Source of the DNA: Eurosta solidaginis
Lineage: Eukaryota > Arthropoda > Insecta > Diptera > Tephritidae
NCBI RefSeq assembly: GCF_040869045.1
Contig: NC_090320.1
Coordinates: forward strand, 145,164,941 to 145,228,940
Length of the DNA stretch: 64,000 bases
Reading direction: 5' to 3'
Position 1 is the stretch's first letter. Each line of letters opens with the position of its first letter. This document shows positions 26,945-38,511 of this stretch, in pieces. The notes beneath the pieces are model-generated. The model was not told the DNA's origin. It worked only from the letters and a program-made list of their open reading frames with translations, and did not search any database. The translations under genes and the position numbers were made by a program.

Positions 26945-28500
26945 ATAGGTAGGTAATCTGTGTGAGGATGCAAAGCTTCACGTTTTTTGTGGTCTGCATG
27001 TAAAAACTATGGCTACGAATCACGTATTTCAAAAATATATGACGTAAACGTAACTATTTGATGAAATTTGATGAATCTTGAAGCTTCTAGCCGTAAAAAA
27101 GGGGTCAATATGACAGTTTATATGAAGTATATAATATATATACCACCGATCTCTATGATTTTTTCAGACAACAATATATGCTATATACGAAAGCATTTTG
27201 TGAAATTTGAAGCTTCTAACTGTTAAAACGGGGCAGAAATTGCGCAAAGTTTCTTATCTGAACAATCGGTTGTATGAGATATATACTATGTATATCACCG
27301 ATCTCAATGATTTTTTCAGACATCAATATATGCTATACACGTAAGCAGTTGGTGAAATTTGAAGCTTCTAGCTGTTAAAATGGGGTAGAAATTGCGAAAA
27401 GTTTCTTATCTGAACAATCGGTTGTATGAGATATATACTATATATAGAACCGATCTCTATGATTTTTTGAGACAACAATATATGCTATATACGTAAGCAA
27501 TCAGTGAAATTTGAAGCTTATAGCTGTTAAAATGGGGTAGAAATTGCGAAAAGTTTCTTATCTGAACAATCGGTTGTATGAGATATATACTATATATACA
27601 ACCGCTCTCTATGATTTTTTCAGACAACAATATATGCTATATACGTAAGCAATCGGTGAAATTTGAAGCTTATAGCTGTTAAAATGGGGTAGAAATTGCG
27701 AAAAGTTTCTTATCTGAACAATCGGTTGTATGAGATATATACTATATATACAACCGATCTCTATGATTTTTTCAGACAACAATATATGCTATATAAGTAA
27801 ATATTCGGTGAAATTTGAAGCTTCTAGCTATTAAAATGGGGCTAAAATTTGCGAAAATATATATATATATACTATATATATATGCTATATATACCACCAT
27901 ATATATACTATATATACCACCGATCTTTATGATTTTTTCAGACAACAATATATGCTATATACGTAAGCATTCGCTGAAATTTGAAGCCTCTAGCTCTTAA
28001 AATAGGGCAGTAATTACGAAAAGTTCCTTATCTGAACAATCGGTTGTGGGGGATATATACTATATATACGACCGATCTCATAAATTTTTTCAGGCAACAA
28101 TATGTTCAATATACGAAAGTATATGGTGAAGTTTGAAGCTTCAATCTGTTAAATTGGGTAAGATATTACAAAAATCCTCTTTTTCTGAAAAATCGGTCGT
28201 ATGGAGGATATATGCTATAGTGGTCCGATCCGGTCGGTTCCGACAAATGTCTAATCGGACACCCAAATACACCTGCTCACCAAATTTTATCAAGATATCT
28301 CAAAAATTGAGGGACTAGTTTGCATACAAACAGACAGACGGACAGACGGACAGACGGACATGGCTAAAACAACTCAGCTCTTCAACCTGATTATTTCGGT
28401 ATACTTAATGGTGGGTCTATCTATTTTCCTTTAAGGACTTACAATTTTCGGTTTCGTGACGAACTTAATATACCATTTCATTTTCATGAAAGGTATAAAA
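26945..28500 (+). repeat. Array unit 10 (B, 1556 bp)
   Basis: B only, three octamers. Private change ACCGCTCTC near 27602. Confidence 0.88.
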
Positions 28501-30056
28501 ATAGGTAGGTAATCTGTGTGAGGATGCAAAGCTTCACGTTTTTTGTGGTCTGCATGTAAAAACTATGGCTACGAATCACGTATTTCAAAAATATATGACG
28601 TAAACGTAACTATTTGATGAAATTTGATGAATCTTGAAGCTTCTAGCCGTAAAAAAGGGGTCAATATGACAGTTTATATGAAGTATATAATATATATACC
28701 ACCGATCTCTATGATTTTTTCAGACAACAATATATGCTATATACGAAAGCATTTTGTGAAATTTGAAGCTTCTAACTGTTAAAACGGGGCAGAAATTGCG
28801 CAAAGTTTCTTATCTGAACAATCGGTTGTATGAGATATATACTATGTATATCACCGATCTCAATGATTTTTTCAGACATCAATATATGCTATACACGTAA
28901 GCAGTTGGTGAAATTTGAAGCTTCTAGCTGTTAAAATGGGGTAGAAATTGCGAAAAGTTTCTTATCTGAACAATCGGTTGTATGAGATATATACTATATA
29001 TAGAACCGATCTCTATGATTTTTTGAGACAACAATATATGCTATATACGTAAGCAATCAGTGAAATTTGAAGCTTATAGCTGTTAAAATGGGGTAGAAAT
29101 TGCGAAAAGTTTCTTATCTGAACAATCGGTTGTATGAGATATATACTATATATACAACCGATCTCTATGATTTTTTCAGACAACAATATATGCTATATAC
29201 GTAAGCAATCGGTGAAATTTGAAGCTTATAGCTGTTAAAATGGGGTAGAAATAGCGAAAAGTTTCTTATCTGAACAATCGGTTGTATGAGATATATACTA
29301 TATATACAACCGATCTCTATGATTTTTTCAGACAACAATATATGCTATATAAGTAAATATTCGGTGAAATTTGAAGCTTCTAGCTATTAAAATGGGGCTA
29401 AAATTTGCGAATATATATATATATATACTATATATATATGCTATATATACCACCATATATATACTATATATACCACCGATCTTTATGATTTTTTCAGACA
29501 ACAATATATGCTATATACGTAAGCATTCGCTGAAATTTGAAGCCTCTAGCTCTTAAAATAGGGCAGTAATTACGAAAAGTTCCTTATCTGAACAATCGGT
29601 TGTGGGGGATATATACTATATATACGACCGATCTCATAAATTTTTTCAGGCAACAATATGTTCAATATACGAAAGTATATGGTGAAGTTTGAAGCTTCAA
29701 TCTGTTAAATTGGGTAAGATATTACAAAAATCCTCTTTTTCTGAAAAATCGGTCGTATGGAGGATATATGCTATAGTGGTCCGATCCGGTCGGTTCCGAC
29801 AAATGTCTAATCGGACACCCAAATACACCTGCTCACCAAATTTTATCAAGATATCTCAAAAATTGAGGGACTAGTTTGCATACAAACAGACAGACGGACA
29901 GACGGACAGACGGACATGGCTAAAACAACTCAGCTCTTCAACCTGATTATTTCGGTATACTTAATGGTGGGTCTATCTATTTTCCTTTAAGGACTTACAA
30001 TTTTCGGTTTCGTGACGAACTTAATATACCATTTCATTTTCATGAAAGGTATAAAA
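28501..30056 (+). repeat. Array unit 11 (B, 1556 bp), right end of array
   Basis: B only, three octamers. It ends with TTCATGAAAGGTATAAAA and passes directly into non-array DNA at 30057, so the array ends exactly at the element's 3' terminus. Confidence 0.9.
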
Positions 30057-31759
30057 ACCCTAACAATAGCACAAAAATTGTCAAAGGAGTACCTGAAAAC
30101 GCTTTTTGATCATTATCCGGTGGCGGATAATTATAATTCAATTCTATTTAAAAAGTTATTAGCAAACGTTTTCTAAAAATTCGATGTTTTTTATCAGCCT
30201 TCAATTTAAAATTGAGTGCACAGTATTTTAATTGAACATGAACATACTTATTTAAAGAAAATTTACTTAATTTCGTTCTTAAAAAATTATTTAAATCTCC
30301 CAACATAAACGAATAAGTAGTTAAAGCGGATTTGGGCTCTTTAAAGCAAAGAAATCAAACAAGGCTATCCACTCATACACTCGTATTCATGTTGAATAGT
30401 CTATATAGTTTGTAAGAATGTTGTAAAGAAAAGTTGTTTTCATTAAGATAGATGTGACGGCCAAAATGATACAAACCTTAAATGTTAGGTGGCCCTGACC
30501 GTTAAAGCCGTTTAATTTAATATATGCGAAACCGAATAGGGATATCTCTAACCTCGATACTAATAAGTATGCAGGACATTAATGATAATCAGGTTAAATC
30601 AAATTTAGGTTTGTCTGCGCAAAGTCAGCATAAATAAAAGTGCGTAAAAGTGTAAGTCCCTTTTACAATAGAAAATCATTGAACTCAAGTCGATCATGAC
30701 AGACGAAGAGGGTGATAAAGGGGGGAAGTAGTTAAGCAGCGCCCGTACCAAGCGGTTGTTAAAATTTGTGTTGCGAATTCTTGTTGTATTCCGTGTTTTA
30801 TTTCACGCTTTTTTTAAGAGGAATTGGCAAATGTAAAGGGCAATAGAACACACAAGAGGAAATGCCAGCAGAATTGAATTCAAGAATTCTGTAATGTAAT
30901 TGAATAATTAGAAGTCGGAAATAAGGAACTGTTCTTTTATTAATAGATATTCACAAAAAACCGAATAATTACCCTCAAACGGCTGCGAAACTGGTAAAAA
31001 TTGTATCAGCGCAAAACGCCTTTTTAGTTAATTCTTTTATGTGTACAACAATATCACCAAAATTACGTTAACCACATGAAAGTCTTAAGCTTTTTTTTTT
31101 TGCAAACATATCTTGACAGAGTACAAGTATTACTTTGCCGCCTTCGGATTATTTCTTCCGAAATTAAAACGCGTCATTTGACACCTCTCCCGAAATTATT
31201 TGACATGTATTAAAAATCGGCGCCTGTGGTAAATAATTCCTTCCATTGAATATTTGTTTCTAAATTTAATGCCAAAATCAGTATAGGATGCTACTTTTTC
31301 CTCAAAAGATACACATATCTTTGAGTGCGGAATAGTCTTAATTAAAGATTTAGCGTATGTGGAGCCAAGTAACCATCACATATTTTAAGATTGTGTAATT
31401 TTCGTCACAAACATATTAATACGCATTCTAGGTATAATAAATTAGCTCCTGACGTATATTTGCTTGTCGGGGAAGCCTTTTTTCACTTCCATTTAAGTTC
31501 ATCGCGTTTAAATAGCAAGTTGTTTAATTTCTCGCAACTTTTGACAGCAGGCCACCAACTTAAAACCTATTAATAAAACCTACTAACTAAAATCGTGCTC
31601 ATGTCATTTTAAAATTAAAATACTTTTTTAGAGATAAAATAGTGTTTAAGTGGATTATAACAGACTTAATATGATATTTAAGTTAGAACCATGTTTATAC
31701 CAATAAAACTCTATTTTATTTCGACTATGTTTGCGGGCCATTGTATTTGTCAAAAGGGT
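30057..31759. other. Anonymous AT-rich DNA right of the array
   Basis: No gene, RNA gene or known repeat recognised. Open frames are short, without family resemblance or splice context. Confidence 0.5.
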
Positions 31760-31836
31760 TGGTCAACATTAAATATTTTTCGCTTGTGCGCATTGAAAAA
31801 ACTAACAAACGATCTTTGCTTGTTGCTTGCTAATAA
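31760..31836 (-). repeat. Inverted copy of the sequence at 4580-4640
   Basis: 31810-31836 is the exact reverse complement of 4580-4606, and the next 40 bp (including TGCGCAC in both) stay similar. Together they bracket the tandem array in inverted orientation. They may be ends of a dispersed repeat or terminal repeats of one large element. Confidence 0.6.
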
Positions 31837-32369
31837 CATAGCGAGCGACGAGATCAATAGATGTTACTGCTCCAAATGCGCAGCGACAACTAAACTTAAG
31901 AGATTAACGGCGTTATTATATATAACGCAAAGCGACGCGAGGAGTCACTTTCACCCAAGTGAAACCAAATTCGTATCATATAAGAACATTCATTCACTTC
32001 AGTGACTCTCGGTGACTGCAGGTGATTGTCTTACGTTTTTTCGTATTATATAGCGACGCAAAGTGTCACGAACACTCATTTTTGCTGTCAAAATATTCAC
32101 TTGCTCCTGGGTCGGTTTGCTTCATTCACTTCGCTTATTTATTGTCGGTTTTTTTTATAATTTTTGAGTAAAAACTGAACAATATTAACATTTCGTGAGA
32201 AAAAAGATTGAAATTTTCCATAGACAGTCGATAAAGGTTATATTTAGAGCTTCATTCAATTTGGATGCATATTTCTTCAAATTTTACAGGAATAAAAAAA
32301 GCAAAACCTCTAAAAATTATAGCCAGGGACCCAAATTGTTATTGCTTTTGTAATAAAAGTCCTTCAGAA
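31837..32369. other. Anonymous DNA
   Basis: No gene seen. Several GCGACGC and AGTCAC/GTGACT words recur between 31935 and 32090, which hints at a degenerate repeat. Confidence 0.4.
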
Positions 32370-32556
32370 AAAGTTAATGGTGGTATGGCCAGAATGTTCA
32401 ATGTGGTCATATTAAATCGTTCCCGATATGGTCGAGCTTGTATCTTAATGGTGCTTGTTACCGGAACATACCGGATATATATTCGTTAAAAGACTATCAA
32501 CAGCGATAACACTCCCCGATACCTTCGGGGAGTTTCTTTATCGCTACAACAACAAT
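32370..32556 (-). repeat. Dispersed repeat with TTG-tail, copy 1
   Basis: The reverse complement shares TTGTTGTTGTAGCGATAA, an ACTCCCCGAAGG...GGGGAGTGTTATCG hairpin, CCGGTAACA and CGGGAACGATTTA with the element at 47006-47219. A third piece is at 45340-45397. It is a non-coding dispersed family; the class is unknown. Confidence 0.7.
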
Positions 32557-33149
32557 TGGCTATGGTTTTTCGATAACAATTTTCTATTATTAGTAGCAAA
32601 AAACCCTACAGGTTTCAAATCCAGATATTTACGATAGTGAATTGGTAAAAAATTTGTTTCATTTGGACGAACCGTATCTTAGTAATAGGGTCGTACTTTT
32701 ATTCTTTTAATAAAAAATATAAGTCTGGATTTAACTTTTATTTTCGGACTTATGAAATAAATACCCGGATTTTATTTGTTGGGTGGATTTTTTTTGGAAA
32801 AGGATGCATGAGTCGTCCTGAAAATGCCATGGGAATCCCCGGAATCCCATATACTTTCACCAAGGAACAGTTTTCAACCGGACTTTTTCGAGTCAAGAAA
32901 AAAAATTATTAAAATGAGTCACTGATTATAACTAATAGTTATACTATAGTTTTGTCACTATCTTTCGTTACGATCCTTATTTTCTTAGTTTTATGTCAAA
33001 AACTAATTCTGAGTAATAGGAAAATAACAATAAAAATTTTATTGTGGATTTATTAATAACTATAATAATTATACCTCTGTGCTATTTTTTTTAAATGTTC
33101 TTATAAATCGCTGATTCTCGAACAACACAGTGAATTATTTCGAACCACA
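32557..33149. other. Anonymous AT-rich DNA
   Basis: No gene or recognisable repeat seen. Confidence 0.4.
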
Positions 33150-34330
33150 AAGGTGCATCGCAAATAATCTGTCTCGTCGACAATCATCGGTACAATTCAG
33201 GTACGCAACATCTAAGCCAAGAAGAATTAGGAAAGGGGTACCTCAGGGTGGTTTCCTATCCTCGCTTCTGTTTAACTTCTATATATCGAAGCCCCTGACT
33301 GCACGATAATGGCTACTGGTCTCGGGCCACCCATCGATGAGATAGGTAATAAAATAAACAACTATCTCCTGATCTCTCCAGTTTTTTCGCTTCGCGAACC
33401 TTGACATTGTCACCGACCAAATCGGCGACTTTATTTATAACATGGATGCGCCAAATGTCGACCATATTGAACATCCACGTCGATGGAGTCACGCTACCTT
33501 CTGTCTTACACCCATAAATCCTGGGTGTGACGTTCGATGAGCATCTAAATTTTGGAGAGCATGTAACCGAATTATTCCTAAAATCCATATCCGTAATGAA
33601 ATCTTTAAATCTCTTGCCGGCATCACTCGGGGTAAAGACAAAGAAACACTCGTTACCACTTACAAAGCAATTGGACACCTGATTGCATGCTACGCGTCCC
33701 CGATATGGTCGCCAAGCCTAAAGGTTACTCACTGGAAGAAAATACAGGCTTGCCAAAATACTGCCCTCAGAACCGCCATAGCTGTCGTCTTATGTCCCCA
33801 GAACACCACCTACACAATAAGGCGGGAGTAGTCCACATTAGGGAGAGAAATGAAATGCTGAACAAACAGTTTCTGTTGAATACCCAGAAAGCTGGGCATC
33901 CCAGCAGACATCTGATTGATGAGGATCAGTGATATAAACCAACAGGCATCGGACCTCCATACCGGGAATTGCCCGGCGAATCCGGTACTTAAAGAAAAAT
34001 ACTTAGCTAGCAGAAGAGGAACGCACTCTCCCTACGGAAACAGGCGGTCACTCTAGCTCAACTTCGATCTGGGTACTGTAACAGGTTAAACTCTTACCTA
34101 TCCAGAATCAACCCCGACTTACAAAATGTATATCCTATTTGGAATGTGTCCCCACGTGTCACCAACCATCTTTTTAATTATAATTTGAAACCAACGCTTC
34201 TAACACCCCTCTCACTTTGTCCAGCCCGGTTGAAAAAACAAGTTTCGTTGGACTCCCGTTAGAGGACATTGATGATCGGTCGCACTTATTGAAGCACTGC
34301 TACAACAGCGACAACAACAGTGTCTTTATC
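33150..34330 (+). pseudogene. Jockey-like LINE, 3' part of reverse transcriptase frame
   Basis: A decayed plus-strand coding sequence. RRQSSVQFRYAT, then KGVPQGGFLSSLLFNFYIS (palm motif of a LINE reverse transcriptase, near 33235-33295), then pieces of the C-terminal domain across several frames: NIHVDGVTLPSVLHP, LGVTFDEHLNFGEHV and LPLEDIDDRS near the end. The YADD catalytic block is lost around 33300. Stops and frameshifts are many. The same family recurs at 45674-46670 with the same block order. The 5' part (endonuclease, start of reverse transcriptase) is absent, as usual for truncated LINE insertions. Jockey clade is my best assignment. Confidence 0.82.
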
Positions 34331-34897
34331 ATTAGTACAACGACAAGAAAGACACCGCAGACTTGTAGGTATGGAGGGTAAAAAAACTTCAACGGAGTTC
34401 ATACTATAACCAAAATACTAGTTCGGGTGGAAACGGATTTGCCCATAACCATAAAAGCCGCTTGGACTTGAGACTGTTTCTGCAATTACAATAACAACTC
34501 TTGAATAATCCTGTCTTTTGGATGAAGCGAAGCACTATTATTTTAACAACAACAACTACATCAAAACAATATAATAAATATGAAAATTACCTTTTTCCTG
34601 AAAGAATTTAGTCATGCCTCTCATAAGCGCTGCATATGATTTGGCTGTTTTGGTTGTAAGTCTCCAAATAGCTGCTCAACTATCTCGTCATTTTGATACT
34701 TTTTCTGCCTATGTATATAGGTTGTGTATACTAACAACTTTACAACTATTCAGTATGATTGCAATAATCATAAGTAAAATACTTAATTTTTTTTTTATAT
34801 AAATTAAAATAATGAAAATTGCATGGATTTATAAGTGCACTATATAGACTATGTTGTTGTAAAAAAATATTATCTTTAGTCTTTTAGTTTAAATTCT
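34331..34897. other. Anonymous AT-rich DNA
   Basis: No gene seen. Its last 35 bases lie just downstream, on the minus strand, of the carrier pseudogene and include AATAAA, the likely relic of its poly(A) signal. Confidence 0.4.
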
Positions 34898-35766
34898 CTA
34901 CTTTATTAAAGCGACGATAGCGTCGAAAGCATCATTTGCTATCTGGGTGCGGAAAAAGCAGGCAGAATTGACTGGAAAGGCACGTAACGTAACTGGTGTG
35001 ACACCACGATATAAAGCCAAAGGACCATCGGTACGCATTAGATCCACGAAGCCGCTGCGCACGCCATGCGGATACTTGCCTGCGGGAGCTGTTTGCAATC
35101 TGCTCTTGAGTACATCAGCTGGCATACCCACCATTCAATATGCTATACCCGCTGCACCACCAGCAAAAATTTTTTAACCGATGCTTATCATTTCGCTGCC
35201 AGTTTGCTCTTTGACCTTATCTTGAATATACTGGTAAGTGAGAAAATAGACAGCATTTAAATCACACAACAGCTTCGCACAGCTCCCTTTGTATAAGCGA
35301 CGTATACGGTCTTCCTTATACAATTTCGAGGCTGCATCTTACATACCCTTGTATTCACGTTCGCCACCTGAAGATTGCTGCACTTGTAATAAGCATTTAA
35401 TATGTTCACCAGGCGCTGTAATAACGGTTGCATTTTCACCTGTTTGTTGCACGCGTTTACACAATGCATAACCAGCAAAGCATAACGCAAATATGGGCGC
35501 TACACTGTGAGTGGTGCAGTCATACCTTTGTATAGGTCTGTGACGCCTTCATTCTTTATAGTTTTGGCAGCACAATCGAAAGTGCCCTTGTACAAGGGCG
35601 GTTGACCAGGAGCGGGGTTAGACCTTGTTTGGAGGCGAACCTTAATGGTGTCCAATGGATGTCTCGAGTGTACATTGTATATGCAACCAAATCCGCCACT
35701 CAAGAAAGCCTTCAAAGGATTTGCCTTACGTTCTTGCGCTGGTACAATAAATATTGGTTTACGCAA
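34898..35766 (-). pseudogene. colt: Mitochondrial carnitine/acylcarnitine carrier (colt/SLC25A20-like) pseudogene
   Basis: Nearly the whole carrier is readable on the minus strand. Block 1 is [22 protein letters not shown] (first carrier signature) and [18 protein letters not shown] (35500-35766). After a frameshift comes block 2, [11 protein letters not shown] (second signature, Arg replaced by His). Block 3 is [15 protein letters not shown] (third signature), then LALYRGVTP and [11 protein letters not shown] (34898-35134). Functional relatives move acylcarnitines across the inner mitochondrial membrane. Here a one-base frameshift near 35505, an internal loss of about two dozen codons before block 2, and stops near 35340, 35175 and 35140 abolish the product. 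There are no introns over 870 bp, which suggests a retrocopy, but no poly(A) tail is seen. The live parent gene is not in the window. Confidence 0.88.
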
Positions 35767-35998
35767 AGCTTTCCGAAATAAAAAGGTAACAAGTGGCTAT
35801 ACTGGCTACGTATTGGGTTTGACAGTTTCAGTGAATACGTAGTGACTACGTAAGAGGAAAAACGCGAATACGTAAGAAGTTATAAAATACGAATTCTGGG
35901 TGAATGTGAATGTGAGTGAATGCGACGCAAACATTCACGGTGACACACATAATATGGGCCTAAGAATAGGTGTGAATTGAGTCTGCACAACTGTGCTA
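35767..35998. other. Spacer between carrier pseudogene and Penelope
   Basis: No gene. It contains repeated TACGTA and GAATGTGA words near 35830-35940. Confidence 0.35.
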
Positions 35999-36588
35999 TT
36001 ATTTGACGATGTATGTTTTGTAGTGATTTTGTTGTTGTAACACCGACGCTTTCTCAAAGTTCGGACAGTGGCCGCTAGATGCACAGTGGGCCATGAGTGC
36101 CGTTTTTTGGTTATTTAAATTATGGCAATGTTTCATGTCCGATTTCTGCTGTGCTAATCTCGTTTTTAACTTAGATTTTATGGTGCCTACGTAAATACTT
36201 CTGCATGCTTCGTATTTGTTGCCTTTGCATGCAATTTTGTATATGGCGTTGCTTTTTTTGGTTGAAGGTATTATAGACTTGGTTTTATTGAACATGTTTT
36301 TAGTGTATTACAGGGTTTGTGGCCTATTTTAAATTGCTTATTATTGTAACAGGCGGACTTGATTAGACGCTCTGATAGTTGCGGTACGTAAATTACAGAT
36401 TTAAACGTTTTTGGTGTTGCGGATTTTTCTTAATGTCCTTATAATATTTTCAATTTCTTGTCTGATCTCTTTATGATAGACATCGTCTGATATCTGTAAC
36501 ATGCGCCGTATACAGCTCATTGCTGTATTCATAAGCATACTCTTCGGATGTTTAGAGTAAAAATTGATTAGTCGCCCTGACGAAGTTG
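35999..36588 (-). pseudogene. Penelope-like element: linker and GIY-YIG endonuclease
   Basis: The minus strand from 36575 reads NFYSKHPKSMLMNTAMSC, RRMLQISDDVYHKEIRQEI (linker after reverse transcriptase). After breaks come AIYKIACKGNKYEACRSIYV, LKTRLAQQKSDMKHC and ALMAHCASSGHCPNFE, the Penelope GIY-YIG endonuclease with its Cys/His residues. In these elements the endonuclease nicks target DNA for target-primed reverse transcription. The C-terminal closing blocks are cut off at 35999. Upstream it is separated from its reverse transcriptase by the repeat at 36590-37442. Confidence 0.85.
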
Positions 36589-36589
36589 T

Positions 36590-37442
36590 ATCTTATACAA
36601 TACTAGAAGACCCGGCAGACGTTGTCCTGCCCTAAATTTGGCCAATCTGCATACATTTTAATAAGCTTTTTCCGTCTGACTCTGCCCTGCCCCCCCTTCA
36701 CTTTTTCCTAATCCTTTTATTCACTCCTCCCTTCGTCTTTTTCGCTTAATCTATCTCCATCTTCGTCTCGTTCTATCTCTTTCTCAATCTCCTTCTCTCT
36801 TTTTTCTTTTCTCTTCCCTCAATTTCTTCTCATTCTTCTCCATCCCTTATTGCCTGTCCCAGAAGGTAGTATGTATTTTATTCCAGTCCCAGTCCCAGTC
36901 CCACTCCGAGTCTCAGTCCCAGTCCTAGTCCTAATCCCAGTCCCAGTCCGTCTCTGGATAATATATTACTCTGTACTAAAGCACTCATCAACAGTTTTCA
37001 TTTGATATCCATATTGTATAAACATTGTCTAGGCATTCACTGGCCCACGTTTTGGCCTATATCTCGAGACCTTAGTCACCCAGGGGTATGAAAATTACCC
37101 TCTACTAAAGCACTCATCAACAGCTTTCATTTGATATCCATATTCTATAAACACACTCTAGGGGTACCCGGGTCCACGTTTTGGCCTATATCTCGAGACC
37201 CTAGTCACCCAGGGGTATGAAAATTACCCTCTACTAAAGCACTCATTTGATATCCATATTCTATAAACACACTCTAGGGGTACCCGGGTCCACGTGTTGG
37301 CCTGTATCTGGAGACCCTAGTCACCTATCCTATATTTCAAGTTAAATCAAACTACACACGGGGTGCAAAACAAATTCAAAATCGGTTCAGTAGTTTAGGA
37401 GTCCATTGGCCTCAATTGTGTGACACGTGTTTTTTATATATT
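36590..37442 (+). repeat. Dispersed repeat with pyrimidine tract, CAGTCC tract and 129-bp tandem units
   Basis: Starts near GACCCGGCAGACGTTGTCC, then a pyrimidine-rich tract, a (CAGTCC)n-like tract (36880-36950), and three tandem copies of a 129-bp unit (about 36953-37081, 37082-37210 and a shortened 37211-37322) with TATCTCGAGACC. It ends in TTCAGTAGTTTAGGAGTCC...GTGACACGTG. A shorter copy is at 62439-62807. It interrupts the Penelope frame. Not coding; the tail resembles those of non-autonomous retroposons, but I cannot name the family. Confidence 0.75.
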
Positions 37443-38470
37443 AAGATAAGCTTCCACTGGGTGTCTCATTTCATAACCATATAATCTAGATAAGTTCGTT
37501 TTCCTTCTTCTTCCCGTTCTACGGTGAACTTTTTGCTTTTATGAAAAGTGTTCAGCGCGTTCAGGGTATTCTCTATCTCATCTTGTTGTACAATTGCGAA
37601 TAAATCATCCACGTATTTTGCCATAATTCTTGGTTTACGTTCTAGTTCTTCAATCGCATTATTTAAAAGTTCCTCCATTATAATGCCCGCGATAACTGGA
37701 GATGCCGGCGATCCATAGGCATACCTCTTAATTGTGTGTAAACCGTGTCATTTAATTTGAAGTATCTGTTTTCTTCGATACAAAATTTTAATATTGTCCA
37801 TAAATAGTTGTTTGGGAATGTTAGTATGTTCTTTTATAATCGTCCATTTATTACGTATAGTATCAAGTGCCATATGTGTTGGTACACTCTGAAACAATGA
37901 AACCACGTCAAGGGAAATGAGTATTTCATCTTTGCAAATGAAGGTATTATTGATTCTCTCTTTAAATTCAGGGGTATTCTTAATGTTATATTTGGAGTCA
38001 GCCGTTATATATTTTAAAATTTTTACTAGAAATTGGCATAGGTCATATGATGGAGAGGTGATAGCTGAGCAAATCGGCCTGAGGGGAAGTCACTCCTTGT
38101 GGATTTTCGGTAGTCCATAAATCCTGGGTGGTAGTGCCGTCGTTGTCGCGAATTTGTTTTTATCCGCCTTTGTGATACATCCTATTTTGTACAGTTTTTC
38201 CACTAAATTGTTGTTTTTCGTTTGTAGCCTTGAGGTGGGATCTTGCCTATGTACTCTCTAAGTCGTCAAATCATTGAGAATCTCATTAATTTTATTGTTG
38301 TAATCTTCATCTCCATGGCTATGGTTTTGTTTCCTGTGTCATATGATAAAATTCGTATATGGTTGTTTTTACTAAGAAATTTCTGCGTCCGCTCTACAGT
38401 ATCTAATATTGCACGGTCTATTGCACTTTCCCTTTTAGCTGTTACTTGATCTTTTACCAGGAAGGAGAAT
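37443..38470 (-). pseudogene. Penelope-like reverse transcriptase, minus-oriented copy
   Basis: The minus strand reads AIDRAILDTVERTQKFLSKN near 38400, broken blocks across 37850-38250, FCIEENRYFKLNDTVYTQLR and GMPM near 37720-37790, then MAKYVDDLFAIVQQDEIENT (37560-37625) with the YVDD catalytic box and FTVEREEEGKRTYLDYMV. This is the Penelope order (N-terminal region, palm, YVDD). Stops and frameshifts are many. It reads on into 36588-35999 beyond the inserted repeat, so the two are one element. Confidence 0.85.
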
Positions 38471-38511
38471 TTTGTGCGTGCTTCTTCTTGCTTTTCTTTT
38501 TCAGTATGAGT

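Larger units (their letters stand above)
4930..30056 (+). repeat. 25-kb higher-order tandem array of a DINE/Helentron-like element
   Basis: Three modules recur. H (176 bp) begins AACAAGTAAGAACGGGAC, has a hairpin GTCTTCGGC-TGT-GCCGAAGAC and the motif ATACCTTTCATGAA. A (about 770 bp) begins near CGGGTAGGTACTTTG. B (about 1.56 kb) begins near ATAGGTAGGTAATC, has seven 152-bp monomers and ends in a 3' tail with (GACGGACA)n and TTCATGAAAGGTAT. That 3' motif is the exact inverse of ATACCTTTCATGAA in H, as expected for the subterminal inverted repeats of Helentron-type elements. Order: HAHAB, AB, B, B, AHHHA'B, AHHHA'B', AB, B, AB, B, B. Units are nearly identical. DINE-type elements with central tandem repeats are known in Drosophila; applying that name here is inference. 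No protein is encoded. Confidence 0.92.

Noticed and set aside
10031..29556. A second 61-codon frame in B modules rich in Tyr and Ile
   Set aside because: It is a translation of the internal (TA)n tract; its length follows the tract.
8019..29874. A 61-codon frame repeated in all 11 array tails, identical or nearly so
   Set aside because: Conservation is explained by recent homogenisation of the whole unit at DNA level. There is no promoter or family match, and the frame overlaps the known non-coding tail of DINE-type elements.
4930..30056. CRISPR-like array (regular repeats)
   Set aside because: Repeats are contiguous without unique spacers, and the sequence is from an animal nuclear genome.
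31391..32637. Four plus-strand frames of 60-104 codons
   Set aside because: No family resemblance, no splice or codon signal, and part overlaps a dispersed repeat on the other strand.
33313..33678. 121-codon minus-strand frame
   Set aside because: It is antisense to the Jockey-like LINE, whose plus-strand blocks are recognisable. The antisense frame at 45730-45930 in the other copy shows the same by-product.
34947..35842. Plus-strand frames over the carrier copy
   Set aside because: They are antisense to the recognisable mitochondrial carrier sequence.
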